From assembly GCA_959020865.1 (NCBI GenBank), contig CAUEUD010000235.1, forward strand, positions 1-5,414: a stretch of 5,414 nt of DNA. The letters are read 5' to 3'. The position numbers and the translations under genes were made by a program. The stretch is from Eubacterium limosum (lineage in GTDB: Bacteria; Bacillota; Clostridia; Eubacteriales; Eubacteriaceae). Shown in pieces: positions 1-4,575 of this stretch (position 1 is its first letter; each line of letters begins with the position of its first letter). Below the pieces are notes generated by a model that worked only from the letters and a program-made list of their open reading frames with translations, did no database searches and was not told where the DNA came from.

Positions 1-500
1 ATCATCAGCTGGATATCCGGCTTTTTGAAGCCATGGGAGAGGAATTCGCGCGCCGCTTTGAGAATGTCGAAGTCACTAAAATTTTGACCATCGAAACCTC
101 CGGTATCGCCATTGCCGCAGTGGCAGCCAAATATTTTGACTACTGTCCTGTGGTGTTCGGCAAGAAAAACGCGTCCTTAAACCTGGATAAGGATATCTAT
201 ACCAGTGAGGTTTACTCCTTTACCAAGCAGCAGACCTACCAGATCATGGTTTCAAAAAAATATCTGAATCCCGAAGATAAGGTTCTGATCATCGATGACT
301 TCCTGGCCAACGGCAAAGCCGTAGAAGCGCTGGAGGAAATTGTAAAACAGTCGGGCGCCCAGCTGATGGGTGTGGGCATCGCCATTGAAAAAGGCTTCCA
401 GAACGGCGGAAAAGAAATCCGTGAGTCCGGTATCCGGCTGGAATCACTGGCCATTGTCGATGAAATGCATGAGGATGGCACCATTATCTTTCGTGATTAA
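1..500 (+). CDS. xpt: Xanthine phosphoribosyltransferase (5' end outside window)
   Basis: Cytosolic purine-salvage enzyme that joins xanthine to PRPP to give XMP and pyrophosphate. The open frame continues to the left edge: the first codons read (N)HQLDIRLFEAMGEEF, matching the NHQIDPLLMQRIGDEF region of Bacillus subtilis Xpt as I remember it. The ATG at 33 is therefore an internal methionine, and roughly 25-30 N-terminal residues are missing. The PRPP-binding loop VLIIDDFLANGKA lies at 282-320. Other family segments are TIETSGIA (around 90), PVVFGKK (150) and VYSFTKQ (210). The C-terminus ends normally at TAA 498-500. murI follows after 24 bases on the same strand, so the two are probably co-transcribed. 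Xpt genes often carry a guanine riboswitch upstream, but that region is not visible here. The identity is secure; the distinction from other type I phosphoribosyltransferases rests on the YSFTKQ and DDFLANG segments. Confidence 0.95.
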   Translation, partial: HQLDIRLFEAMGEEFARRFENVEVTKILTIETSGIAIAAVAAKYFDYCPVVFGKKNASLNLDKDIYTSEVYSFTKQQTYQIMVSKKYLNPEDKVLIIDDFLANGKAVEALEEIVKQSGAQLMGVGIAIEKGFQNGGKEIRESGIRLESLAIVDEMHEDGTIIFRD

Positions 501-524
501 TACTTAAATTGAAGGGATAAGCTT

Positions 525-1334
525 ATGGGAAACAGCAGTCCGATTGGTTTAATCGACTCAGGAATCGGCGGTTTTACCGTCCTCCGGGAGCTGCAGCGGC
601 AGCTGCCCAGAGAAAACATCGTCTATCTGGGCGATGCCAAACGTATGCCCTACGGAGAACGGGAAAATGAGGAAATCATCACCTTTGGCAACAGTGATAT
701 CCGTTTTCTGGAGAATATGGGCGTTAAGGCCATTCTTTTGGCCTGCAATACCATTTCCTCACTCATCGGCAGCCTCACCGCAAATGTGCCCTTATTCAGC
801 ATTGTGGAGGCCGGGTGCCTGGCCACCATCGACCGCCAGAAGGAAGGGGCGGTTGGGCTTATCGCCACCACGGCCACCGTCAAAAACGGTACCTATGAGC
901 ATATTCTGTCCAGCCACACGCAGGCGCTCCGCTACATTACCCAGGGGACCCGTACCCTTGCCAATGTGATCAATAACCACCCGGGCGAGCTGGTGCTGCT
1001 GCGCCAGAATATCAAAGAAGCCATCGACCCCATTTTTGAAAGGGAGCGTGTCAGCGCGCTGCTTCTGGGCTGCACCCATTTCCCCATTGTCCGCAAAACC
1101 ATTGAGGAAATGTACCCTTGTCTCAGCATCATTGATCCGGCTGACAAGCAGATCACCCTGCTGAAGGAATATCTGGAGAAGAACAATGCCTTTAACGAAA
1201 GTCCGTACGACGGTGTGACCCGTATCTGCGCCACCGGCGGGGAGAGGGATTATACGATCTTTGAGAATATGATTGAACAGCTGGCTCTTGGCTGCAACAA
1301 GCTGACTTTGGAACAGCTGGATATTGACGAATAA
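525..1334 (+). CDS. murI: Glutamate racemase (Asp/Glu racemase family), partly divergent
   Basis: Cofactor-independent racemase that makes D-glutamate for peptidoglycan in the cytosol. It has 269 residues, a usual MurI length. Catalytic landmarks are present: IDSGIGG near the N-terminus (D11, S12), GDAKRMPYGER (37-46), the first catalytic cysteine in ACNT (C74) and the second in LGCTH (C183, H185). ATTATVKNGTY (114-124) matches the family's GTxATVxSxAY segment. The segment between 130 and 155 is odd: the usual CPxxVPLVE motif is replaced by TQGTRTLANVINNHPG, and ACNTIS stands where CNTAS is typical. The ATG at 525 is preceded by GAAGGGA at 511-517. The gene is flanked by xpt (24 bases) and trpS (29 bases) in one apparent operon. 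Both catalytic cysteines are intact, so it is probably active; a paralogous amino-acid racemase of this family cannot be excluded. Confidence 0.88.
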   Translation: MGNSSPIGLIDSGIGGFTVLRELQRQLPRENIVYLGDAKRMPYGERENEEIITFGNSDIRFLENMGVKAILLACNTISSLIGSLTANVPLFSIVEAGCLATIDRQKEGAVGLIATTATVKNGTYEHILSSHTQALRYITQGTRTLANVINNHPGELVLLRQNIKEAIDPIFERERVSALLLGCTHFPIVRKTIEEMYPCLSIIDPADKQITLLKEYLEKNNAFNESPYDGVTRICATGGERDYTIFENMIEQLALGCNKLTLEQLDIDE

Positions 1335-1363
1335 AACTTTTGAATCAATTAGGAGGAGCATCT

Positions 1364-2368
1364 ATGAAAACATCCGAAAAAAAAATTGTATACAGCGGCA
1401 TACAGCCCTCAGGAACCTTTACCATCGGCAATTATTTTGGCGCCATGAAAAACTGGGTGCCCATGCAGGAGGCCTACGACTGCCTGTACTGTGTGGTTGA
1501 CCTGCACGCCATCACGGTGCCGCAGATTCCGGCGGATTTAAGGCGCCGTACCTATGAATCTCTGGCCATTTTGATGGCAGTGGGCATTGATCCGGATAAA
1601 TCGATCCTTTACGTGCAGTCCCATGTGCCGGCCCACACCGAGCTGACCTGGATACTCAACTGCTTCAGCTACATGGGTGAGCTGAGCCGGATGACCCAGT
1701 ACAAGGATAAATCCAAAAAGCAGGGCAATAACATCCGCGTTGGACTGTTCGACTACCCGGTTCTCATGGCGGCCGACATTTTGTTATACCAGTCCGATCT
1801 GGTCCCTGTCGGCAACGATCAGAAACAGCATGTCGAGCTGGCAAGAGACATCGCTTCCCGTTTCAACCAGCAGTTTAGCCCCACCTTTAAACTGCCAGAG
1901 CCCTATTTTGGCGAAACCGGTGCGCGCATCATGAGCCTGCAGGAGCCAAGCAAAAAGATGTCCAAATCCGATGAAAACATTAACGGCTTTGTCTCGCTGT
2001 TAGATGATCCCGACACGGTTATCCGTAAATTTAAGCGCGCCGTCACCGATTCCGATACCGAAGTGCGCCACGACCGGGAAAACAAGCCCGGTGTCTCCAA
2101 CCTCATGGAAATCTATAACTGCACCACGGGCCGCAGCCTTGAAGCAATCCAGAAAGAGTTTGAGGGCAAGGGCTATGGCGACTTCAAGCTGGCTGTGGGC
2201 GAGAGCGTGGCAGAAACCCTGCGCCCCATCCAGGAGGAATACAAACGCCTGCTGGCCGACAAGGGCTATCTGGAAAGCGTCATGAAACAAAACGCCGAGA
2301 GAGCCTCAAAGATCGCTTATAAAACCCTCATGAAGGTCCGTAAAAAGACTGGGTTTATTAATCTGTAA
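1364..2368 (+). CDS. trpS: Tryptophanyl-tRNA synthetase
   Basis: Class Ic aminoacyl-tRNA synthetase that charges tRNA-Trp with tryptophan using ATP. It has 334 residues, the usual bacterial length. Visible motifs are SGIQPSGTFTIGNYFGA (11-27), containing the HIGH-equivalent TIGN; YPVLMAADILLY (131-142), with the conserved tryptophan-pocket Met135 and Asp138; VPVGNDQKQHVELARD (147-162); and the KMSKS loop at 198-202. I chose the ATG at 1364 because AGGAGG at 1351-1356 sits seven bases upstream. An in-frame TTG at 1340 would add eight residues but would place the Shine-Dalgarno sequence inside the gene. It is the last gene of the xpt-murI-trpS run, and an intrinsic terminator begins four bases after its stop. 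No T-box is visible in the 29-base gap to murI, so any tryptophan-specific control would have to act further upstream. Confidence 0.97.
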   Translation: MKTSEKKIVYSGIQPSGTFTIGNYFGAMKNWVPMQEAYDCLYCVVDLHAITVPQIPADLRRRTYESLAILMAVGIDPDKSILYVQSHVPAHTELTWILNCFSYMGELSRMTQYKDKSKKQGNNIRVGLFDYPVLMAADILLYQSDLVPVGNDQKQHVELARDIASRFNQQFSPTFKLPEPYFGETGARIMSLQEPSKKMSKSDENINGFVSLLDDPDTVIRKFKRAVTDSDTEVRHDRENKPGVSNLMEIYNCTTGRSLEAIQKEFEGKGYGDFKLAVGESVAETLRPIQEEYKRLLADKGYLESVMKQNAERASKIAYKTLMKVRKKTGFINL

Positions 2369-2371
2369 AAT

Positions 2372-2410
2372 AAAAAAGAACATGCGGTATAATCGTATGT
2401 TCTTTTTTGT
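2372..2410 (+). terminator. Intrinsic terminator of the xpt-murI-trpS run
   Basis: A 15-base arm at 2372-2386 (AAAAAAGAACATGCG) pairs with 2394-2408 (CGTATGTTCTTTTTT) with a single G-T wobble, around a 7-base loop. The 3' arm ends in six T's. The A-run/T-run symmetry makes it potentially bidirectional. It starts four bases after the trpS stop. Confidence 0.92.
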
Positions 2411-2439
2411 TTGTAGTTTATTCGTGTGTATGATAAAAT
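2411..2439 (+). promoter_or_regulatory. Possible promoter of the small toxin gene
   Basis: TTGTAG at 2411-2416, a 17-base spacer and TAAAAT at 2434-2439 fit a weak SigA-type promoter. An alternative reading is TTGTTT at 2407-2412, 16 bases, then TATGAT at 2429-2434. Either would start transcription around 2441-2446 and give a leader of roughly 70-75 bases. The choice between them cannot be made from sequence. Confidence 0.4.
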
Positions 2440-2470
2440 AAAGAGGCGTAATCGCAATCGGGATAGTGTT

Positions 2471-2509
2471 GCCTCCGGCCTTTGAATTCAAGGTTCGAAG
2501 AAAGGAGGC
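2471..2509 (+). promoter_or_regulatory. Leader hairpin that hides the toxin ribosome site
   Basis: GCCTCC at 2471-2476 is perfectly complementary to GGAGGC at 2504-2509, which contains most of the Shine-Dalgarno sequence AAAGGAGG (2501-2508). The enclosed bases can form an inner hairpin, CCT(T)TGAA at 2479-2486 with TTCAAGG at 2487-2493, with one bulged T. The toxin ATG lies eight bases after the Shine-Dalgarno sequence. If it folds this way in RNA, the ribosome site is closed, a common device in type I toxin messages. Seen: the complementarity. Inferred: the regulatory role. Confidence 0.6.
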
Positions 2510-2516
2510 GTTGCGC

Positions 2517-2612
2517 ATGAGTGTTTACGAAACGCTGTCACTAGTGATAGCAGGATGTGGGCTCTTGGTAGCGGTTCTTTCTTATCTAAACGATAAAAAG
2601 AACAAAAAGTAA
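2517..2612 (+). CDS. Small holin-like toxin peptide (Hol_Tox-like), 31 residues
   Basis: The gene encodes a 31-residue peptide, MSVYETLSLVIAGCGLL at the start and NDKKNKK at the end: one hydrophobic membrane helix (about residues 7-24) followed by a lysine-rich tail. The MSVYE(T/A)LSL start, size and topology match the putative holin-like toxin family (Hol_Tox), short membrane peptides thought to act as type I toxins by depolarising the membrane. AAAGGAGG at 2501-2508 gives a strong ribosome site eight bases before the ATG. It stands alone on the plus strand between the trpS terminator and the convergent M15 peptidase gene, with its own terminator at 2710-2749 and a predicted antisense RNA over its 3' untranslated region. 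The family match is by recognition, not by search. Toxicity is inferred. Confidence 0.8.
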   Translation: MSVYETLSLVIAGCGLLVAVLSYLNDKKNKK

Positions 2613-2653
2613 AACAACACTACCCCCAAGTTTTGAGCGACGAAAGGGTAGTG
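2611..2653 (-). terminator. Terminator of the antisense RNA
   Basis: Read on the minus strand, CACTACCC (2653-2646) pairs with GGGTAGTG (2625-2618) in a perfect 8-base stem around a 20-base loop, followed by TTGTTTT. On the plus strand the same stem is followed by AAGTCC, with no T-run, so it should terminate only minus-strand transcripts. Confidence 0.6.
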
Positions 2654-2697
2654 AAGTCCATCATACGAGGCAACCGCCTTGATGCGATTGCGCTTCT
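2611..2697 (-). ncRNA. Predicted antisense RNA antitoxin to the holin-like toxin message
   Basis: A promoter at 2704-2732 on the minus strand should start an RNA near 2697. It would run through a 5' hairpin (2691-2670) and stop at a terminator-type hairpin (2653-2618) followed by TTGTTTT. The product is about 87 bases and fully complementary to the toxin 3' untranslated region, ending at the toxin stop codon (2610-2612). The 5' hairpin has a C-A mismatch (2674/2687) on the plus strand that becomes a G-U pair on the minus strand, which supports minus-strand transcription. The layout resembles txpA/RatA of B. subtilis, where the RNAs overlap at their 3' ends. Both RNA ends are predictions. Confidence 0.62.
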
Positions 2698-2703
2698 ACC
2701 CAT

Positions 2704-2732
2704 ATTATACCCCGCCGCGCCTGAAAAATCAA
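2704..2732 (-). promoter_or_regulatory. Promoter of the antisense RNA
   Basis: On the minus strand, TTGATT (2732-2727), a 17-base spacer and a perfect TATAAT (2709-2704) form a good SigA-type promoter. The spacer holds the 5' arm of the toxin terminator, and the -35 box lies in the terminator loop and inner stem. The start site is expected near 2697. Confidence 0.68.
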
Positions 2733-2749
2733 GGGCGGCGGGGTTTTTT
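2710..2749 (+). terminator. Intrinsic terminator of the toxin message
   Basis: CCCCGCCGC at 2710-2718 pairs perfectly with GCGGCGGGG at 2735-2743, followed by six T's (2744-2749). The loop can add a CCT/AGG pairing. It has no T-run on the minus strand, so it would not efficiently stop transcripts of the M15 gene coming from the right. Confidence 0.88.
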
Positions 2750-2753
2750 CAGC

Positions 2754-3323
2754 CTATTCCCACAATTCAACATGCACGTAGCCGCTCCCATAATAGGGCA
2801 GCACACCCAGCCCCAGACTTTCAGCCGTTTCTGCAAGGGCGGCCACCGAGACCCCCGGGCAGTAGAGGTCTGCGGCGTGTCCGCTCAGATGCCAGGAATA
2901 GGGGATACCGCCGACCTCGTCGTTTCGTGCGGGACAGCGCACGCCAGAGGTGATGATGACCGGACGGTCCAGAGTACAGCGCAGCGCTTCAATGCGTTCG
3001 AGCAGGGCGGGCGACATCTGCGCCGGCCACCCGTCGCAATCACCCGCGCAATCGCAAGCGTACTCCGACAGCAGGAAATGTCCCGAGGCCTGAGGTTCAC
3101 GGTTTTCCGGCGCGTGGGGGATGACTGTTTCCGGAGGATCACCGGGCGTTTCCTCCTGCGGGTTTGGCTCAGGCGGCGCTTCCGCTGTGGGTGGAGCAAC
3201 CGTCTGCTCTGGCGGTATTTCCGGCAGGCCTACCACTTCTGAAAGGGGCAGGGTGGCGGCAAAAATCAGGCTGACGCCAAAGACGACAAGGACCAGCACC
3301 CCGCCCGTTTTTTTATAGCGCAT
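2754..3323 (-). CDS. Membrane-anchored M15-family zinc peptidase (D-Ala-D-Ala carboxypeptidase-like)
   Basis: A 189-residue protein with a hydrophobic helix near the N-terminus (about 7-25, after MRYKK), a Pro/Glu-rich stalk (about 35-78) and a C-terminal M15 domain (about 82-189). The domain carries SGVRCPARN (126-134), the zinc motif SWHLSGHAAD (143-152, ligands H145 and D152) and YVHVE (182-186, ligand H184). The M15_3/M15A family cuts D-Ala-containing cross-links or stem peptides of peptidoglycan and is common in phage lysins and cell-wall remodelling. Here the anchor should leave the domain outside the membrane, facing the wall. Four cysteines cluster around 90-130 (CDCAGDC, RCP), and disulfides are possible. 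The start is supported by AAAGGAG on the minus strand (3337-3331), seven bases from the ATG. It is the last gene of the minus-strand cluster, ends in TAG and lacks a clear terminator of its own. Confidence 0.85.
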   Translation of the reverse strand: MRYKKTGGVLVLVVFGVSLIFAATLPLSEVVGLPEIPPEQTVAPPTAEAPPEPNPQEETPGDPPETVIPHAPENREPQASGHFLLSEYACDCAGDCDGWPAQMSPALLERIEALRCTLDRPVIITSGVRCPARNDEVGGIPYSWHLSGHAADLYCPGVSVAALAETAESLGLGVLPYYGSGYVHVELWE

Positions 3324-3391
3324 ATCGAGTCTCCTTTCTGACTGTCTAAAAAGTTATAAGATAGAGGCAAAATTAAAATGAGAGACAATTT

Positions 3392-3520
3392 AGTTGATAG
3401 TGGATAGTTGATAATTGTTGAACTTTTTCGCTGACGCTCAAATGATTAAAAGGGCGGCCAAAGGCCGCATCCAATCAAATTCGCATGGCGAATTTGCACC
3501 TAAACTATCAACTTTCAACT
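3392..3520. repeat. Small inverted-repeat element E1 with GTTGATA heptad ends
   Basis: The ends are 18-base inverted repeats (3392-3409 and 3503-3520) matching at 16 of 18 positions. Each is made of 7-base units of the type GTTGATA: three clear units plus a weaker one on the left, two plus a partial one on the right. Inside are two perfect hairpins, GCGGCC-AAA-GGCCGC (3454-3468) and a 9-base stem CAAATTCGC/GCGAATTTG (3476-3496), joined by ATCCAAT. It has no coding capacity and no clear target-site duplication. It lies between the DUF2922 gene and the M15 peptidase gene. The core is homologous to element E2, so this is probably a MITE-like or similar dispersed repeat. Confidence 0.75.
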
Positions 3521-3572
3521 GGGCAGGCTTCTCTTTAACGCTTCACCGCTTCATAATAACGACTATTCATAC

Positions 3573-3600
3573 TTTTAAGCGGCCGTCTGGAAGCTTAAAA
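3573..3600. repeat. Perfect 8-base inverted repeat just after the DUF2922 gene
   Basis: TTTTAAGC (3573-3580) and GCTTAAAA (3593-3600) flank a 12-base loop, starting one base past the stop codon of the minus-strand DUF2922 gene. On the minus strand no T-run follows, so it is at best a weak 3'-end hairpin. The rest of 3521-3601 shows nothing I can name. Confidence 0.45.
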
Positions 3601-3601
3601 A

Positions 3602-3844
3602 CTATGCTTCCGCATCTGCGATGGGGACTTCGGTTTTGGTGGTTTCCACCTTCACCGCCCCGATGAGTTTGACGAGACCTACGCCGTCGGGAAGAAAAAT
3701 ATCCTGGGCCAGAATAGCCTCGGCACCGGTTTTGATCTCGGTGTCGGTAATATCGTTTCTGTAATCCGGAATCGTCATGTTGTGGGTTTTTCCGTCTGCA
3801 CGTTCATAGCTGAAAATGAGATCCTTACTGTTTGTTGCTGCCAT
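3602..3844 (-). CDS. DUF2922 family protein
   Basis: An 80-residue acidic protein without signal peptide or membrane helix. The sequence pattern is typical of DUF2922: an N-terminal strand pair (DLIFSYERADGKTHNMTIPDY, about residues 8-28), then DITDTEIKTGAEAILAQDIF (31-50) and a C-terminal strand LVKLIGAVKVETTKTEV. The molecular function of the family is unknown. It commonly sits beside a DUF1659 gene in Firmicutes, as it does here, 45 bases downstream of one. The start is well fixed by TAAGGAGGT on the minus strand (3860-3852), seven bases before the ATG. The stop is TAG. The two small proteins have a similar plan (strands, then a TD(E/T) helix), so they may be distant relatives or partners; this is inference. 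Confidence 0.82.
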   Translation of the reverse strand: MAATNSKDLIFSYERADGKTHNMTIPDYRNDITDTEIKTGAEAILAQDIFLPDGVGLVKLIGAVKVETTKTEVPIADAEA

Positions 3845-3889
3845 TTACAGCACCTCCTTATTTTTTAATGGTGTTTGCCAAAGTGTGGA

Positions 3890-4114
3890 TTACACTTCCA
3901 TGAGTTCTTCAGAAGTGACCTTTTGTTTGCGCTCCATAATGGGCTCCTGCATGGCCGCGATGGCTTTAGCTGTGGCGTAAAACGCCTCGTCGGTGACGTC
4001 CTTTCGCACATCGCCGTAGGTCTTTGTCTTTTTCACAATTTTGCCCTCGCCGTTATCACCATAATTCAGGGTGGTTTTCATATCCACACCAGTAATCTGC
4101 TTTTCAATTGCCAT
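3890..4114 (-). CDS. DUF1659-like small protein
   Basis: A 74-residue protein beginning MAIEKQITGVDMKTTLNYG, followed by charged strand-like segments GKIVKKTKTYGDV (24-36) and a helix DVTDEAFYATAKAIAAMQEP (39-58). The spacing of a basic strand pair followed by a (T/A)DExxYxxAxAIAxLQ helix fits DUF1659, a family of unknown function found next to DUF2922 genes. I chose the ATG at 4114 because AAAGGAG (minus strand, 4128-4122) lies seven bases upstream. The frame stays open to an ATG at 4330, but that stretch runs through hairpins and a poly-T tract and has no family resemblance. It is probably co-transcribed with the DUF2922 gene downstream. A terminator-like hairpin at 4184-4217 separates it from the sigma-factor gene, so it may have its own promoter, which I could not identify. 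Confidence 0.75.
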   Translation of the reverse strand: MAIEKQITGVDMKTTLNYGDNGEGKIVKKTKTYGDVRKDVTDEAFYATAKAIAAMQEPIMERKQKVTSEELMEV

Positions 4115-4183
4115 TTTTGGGCTCCTTTCGTTTTGGGGATACCTACATAATGCGAAAAAAGACAAAAACCGTTCACTTTTTTT

Positions 4184-4217
4184 CAAAAAAAGTAGGGAAC
4201 CACGCCTTCGTGGTTCC
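4184..4217 (-). terminator. Terminator-like hairpin upstream of the DUF1659 gene
   Basis: On the minus strand, GGAACCACG (4217-4209), an AAGG loop and CGTGGTTCC (4204-4196) form a perfect 9-base stem, followed four bases later by seven T's (4191-4185). It would end transcripts arriving from the sigma gene or act as an attenuator about 70 bases before the DUF1659 start. The T-run is also part of a self-complementary stretch at 4175-4193. Confidence 0.6.
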
Positions 4218-4218
4218 G

Positions 4219-4305
4219 GGATGTTTATACCATCCTGGCGGCACGACGAGGGCGCCGTGCCCTGCAATGCACGCAAAAGCAAATAAAATAGCGGCCAGAG
4301 GCCGC
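4219..4305. repeat. Chain of hairpins including a third GCGGCC/GGCCGC stem
   Basis: Three further inverted repeats follow the 4196-4217 hairpin: GGATG/CATCC (4219-4235), GGCACG/CGTGCC (4240-4261) and GCGGCC-AGA-GGCCGC (4291-4305). The last has the same stem as the core hairpins of E1 and E2, but neither the CCAATC neighbour nor heptad ends. It may be a decayed copy or an independent hairpin. The remaining 4306-4362 is AT-rich and shows no gene. Confidence 0.5.
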
Positions 4306-4362
4306 ACAGAGTGTCAAAAAACTTTATCATAAAGAGACAAAGCGTTCAAAAGAGGGGTGTTT

Positions 4363-4572
4363 AATGGAGAATGTAGAATTGAGAATGGAGAATGACTGAA
4401 CTCTTTTTCTGGCGAAAAAGCGATTGAAACAGCGGCCTTTGGCCGCAAATCCAATCAAAATGCGCAGCATTTTGTTCCTCTAGCTTTGCATTAGGTTCGT
4501 GCCCCAAAGTTATTCTAACTTTGGACTCACCGTCATTCTCCATTCTCCATTCTGCATTCTCAATTCTCCATT
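4363..4572. mobile_element. Inverted-repeat element E2 with GGAGAAT heptad ends (MITE-like, non-coding)
   Basis: The left end (4363-4396) reads AAT, four 7-base units (GGAGAAT, GTAGAAT, TGAGAAT, GGAGAAT) and GAC. The right end (4532-4572), reversed, reads AAT, five units (GGAGAAT, TGAGAAT, GCAGAAT, GGAGAAT, GGAGAAT) and GAC. Inside are four perfect hairpins: CTTTTTC/GAAAAAG (4403-4420), GCGGCC-TTT-GGCCGC (4432-4446), CAAAATGC/GCATTTTG (4456-4474) and CCAAAGTT/AACTTTGG (4504-4524). The second and third, with the linker ATCCAATCAAA, match the core of E1. No transposase is present, so any mobility would depend on another enzyme. The right end stops three bases from the sigma-factor stop codon. 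Open frames across it simply reflect the repeats. Confidence 0.72.
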
Positions 4573-4575
4573 TTC

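Noticed and set aside
792..1361. 189-residue minus-strand open frame opposite murI
   Set aside because: It is a shadow of the confidently identified racemase; its translation shows no domain and the start lacks a ribosome site.
2679..3242. Long plus-strand open frames opposite the M15 gene
   Set aside because: They are Arg/Pro-rich shadows of a GC-rich gene and cross the toxin terminator.
3353..3388. Minus-strand promoter for the M15 gene (TTGTCT with TATCTT or TATAAC)
   Set aside because: Spacers of 19 or more bases and weak boxes; nothing decides between the possibilities.
4285..4317. Minus-strand TTGACA (4317-4312) with TATTTT (4290-4285) as a promoter for the DUF1659 operon
   Set aside because: The spacer is 21 bases and contains the GCGGCC hairpin; this is too long for a normal SigA promoter. 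It would merit a test only if a start site maps near 4278.
3890..4330. DUF1659 gene starting at the ATG at 4330 (146 residues)
   Set aside because: The extra 72 residues are translated hairpins and a poly-T tract with no family resemblance, while a proper ribosome site fixes the start at 4114.
4361..4543. 60-residue minus-strand open frame across element E2
   Set aside because: It is made of the heptad repeats and hairpin arms, has no ribosome site, and is explained by the element.
3392..4572. CRISPR array from the regularly repeated short units
   Set aside because: The units are adjacent 7-base repeats in inverted pairs, with no spacers and no cas genes.
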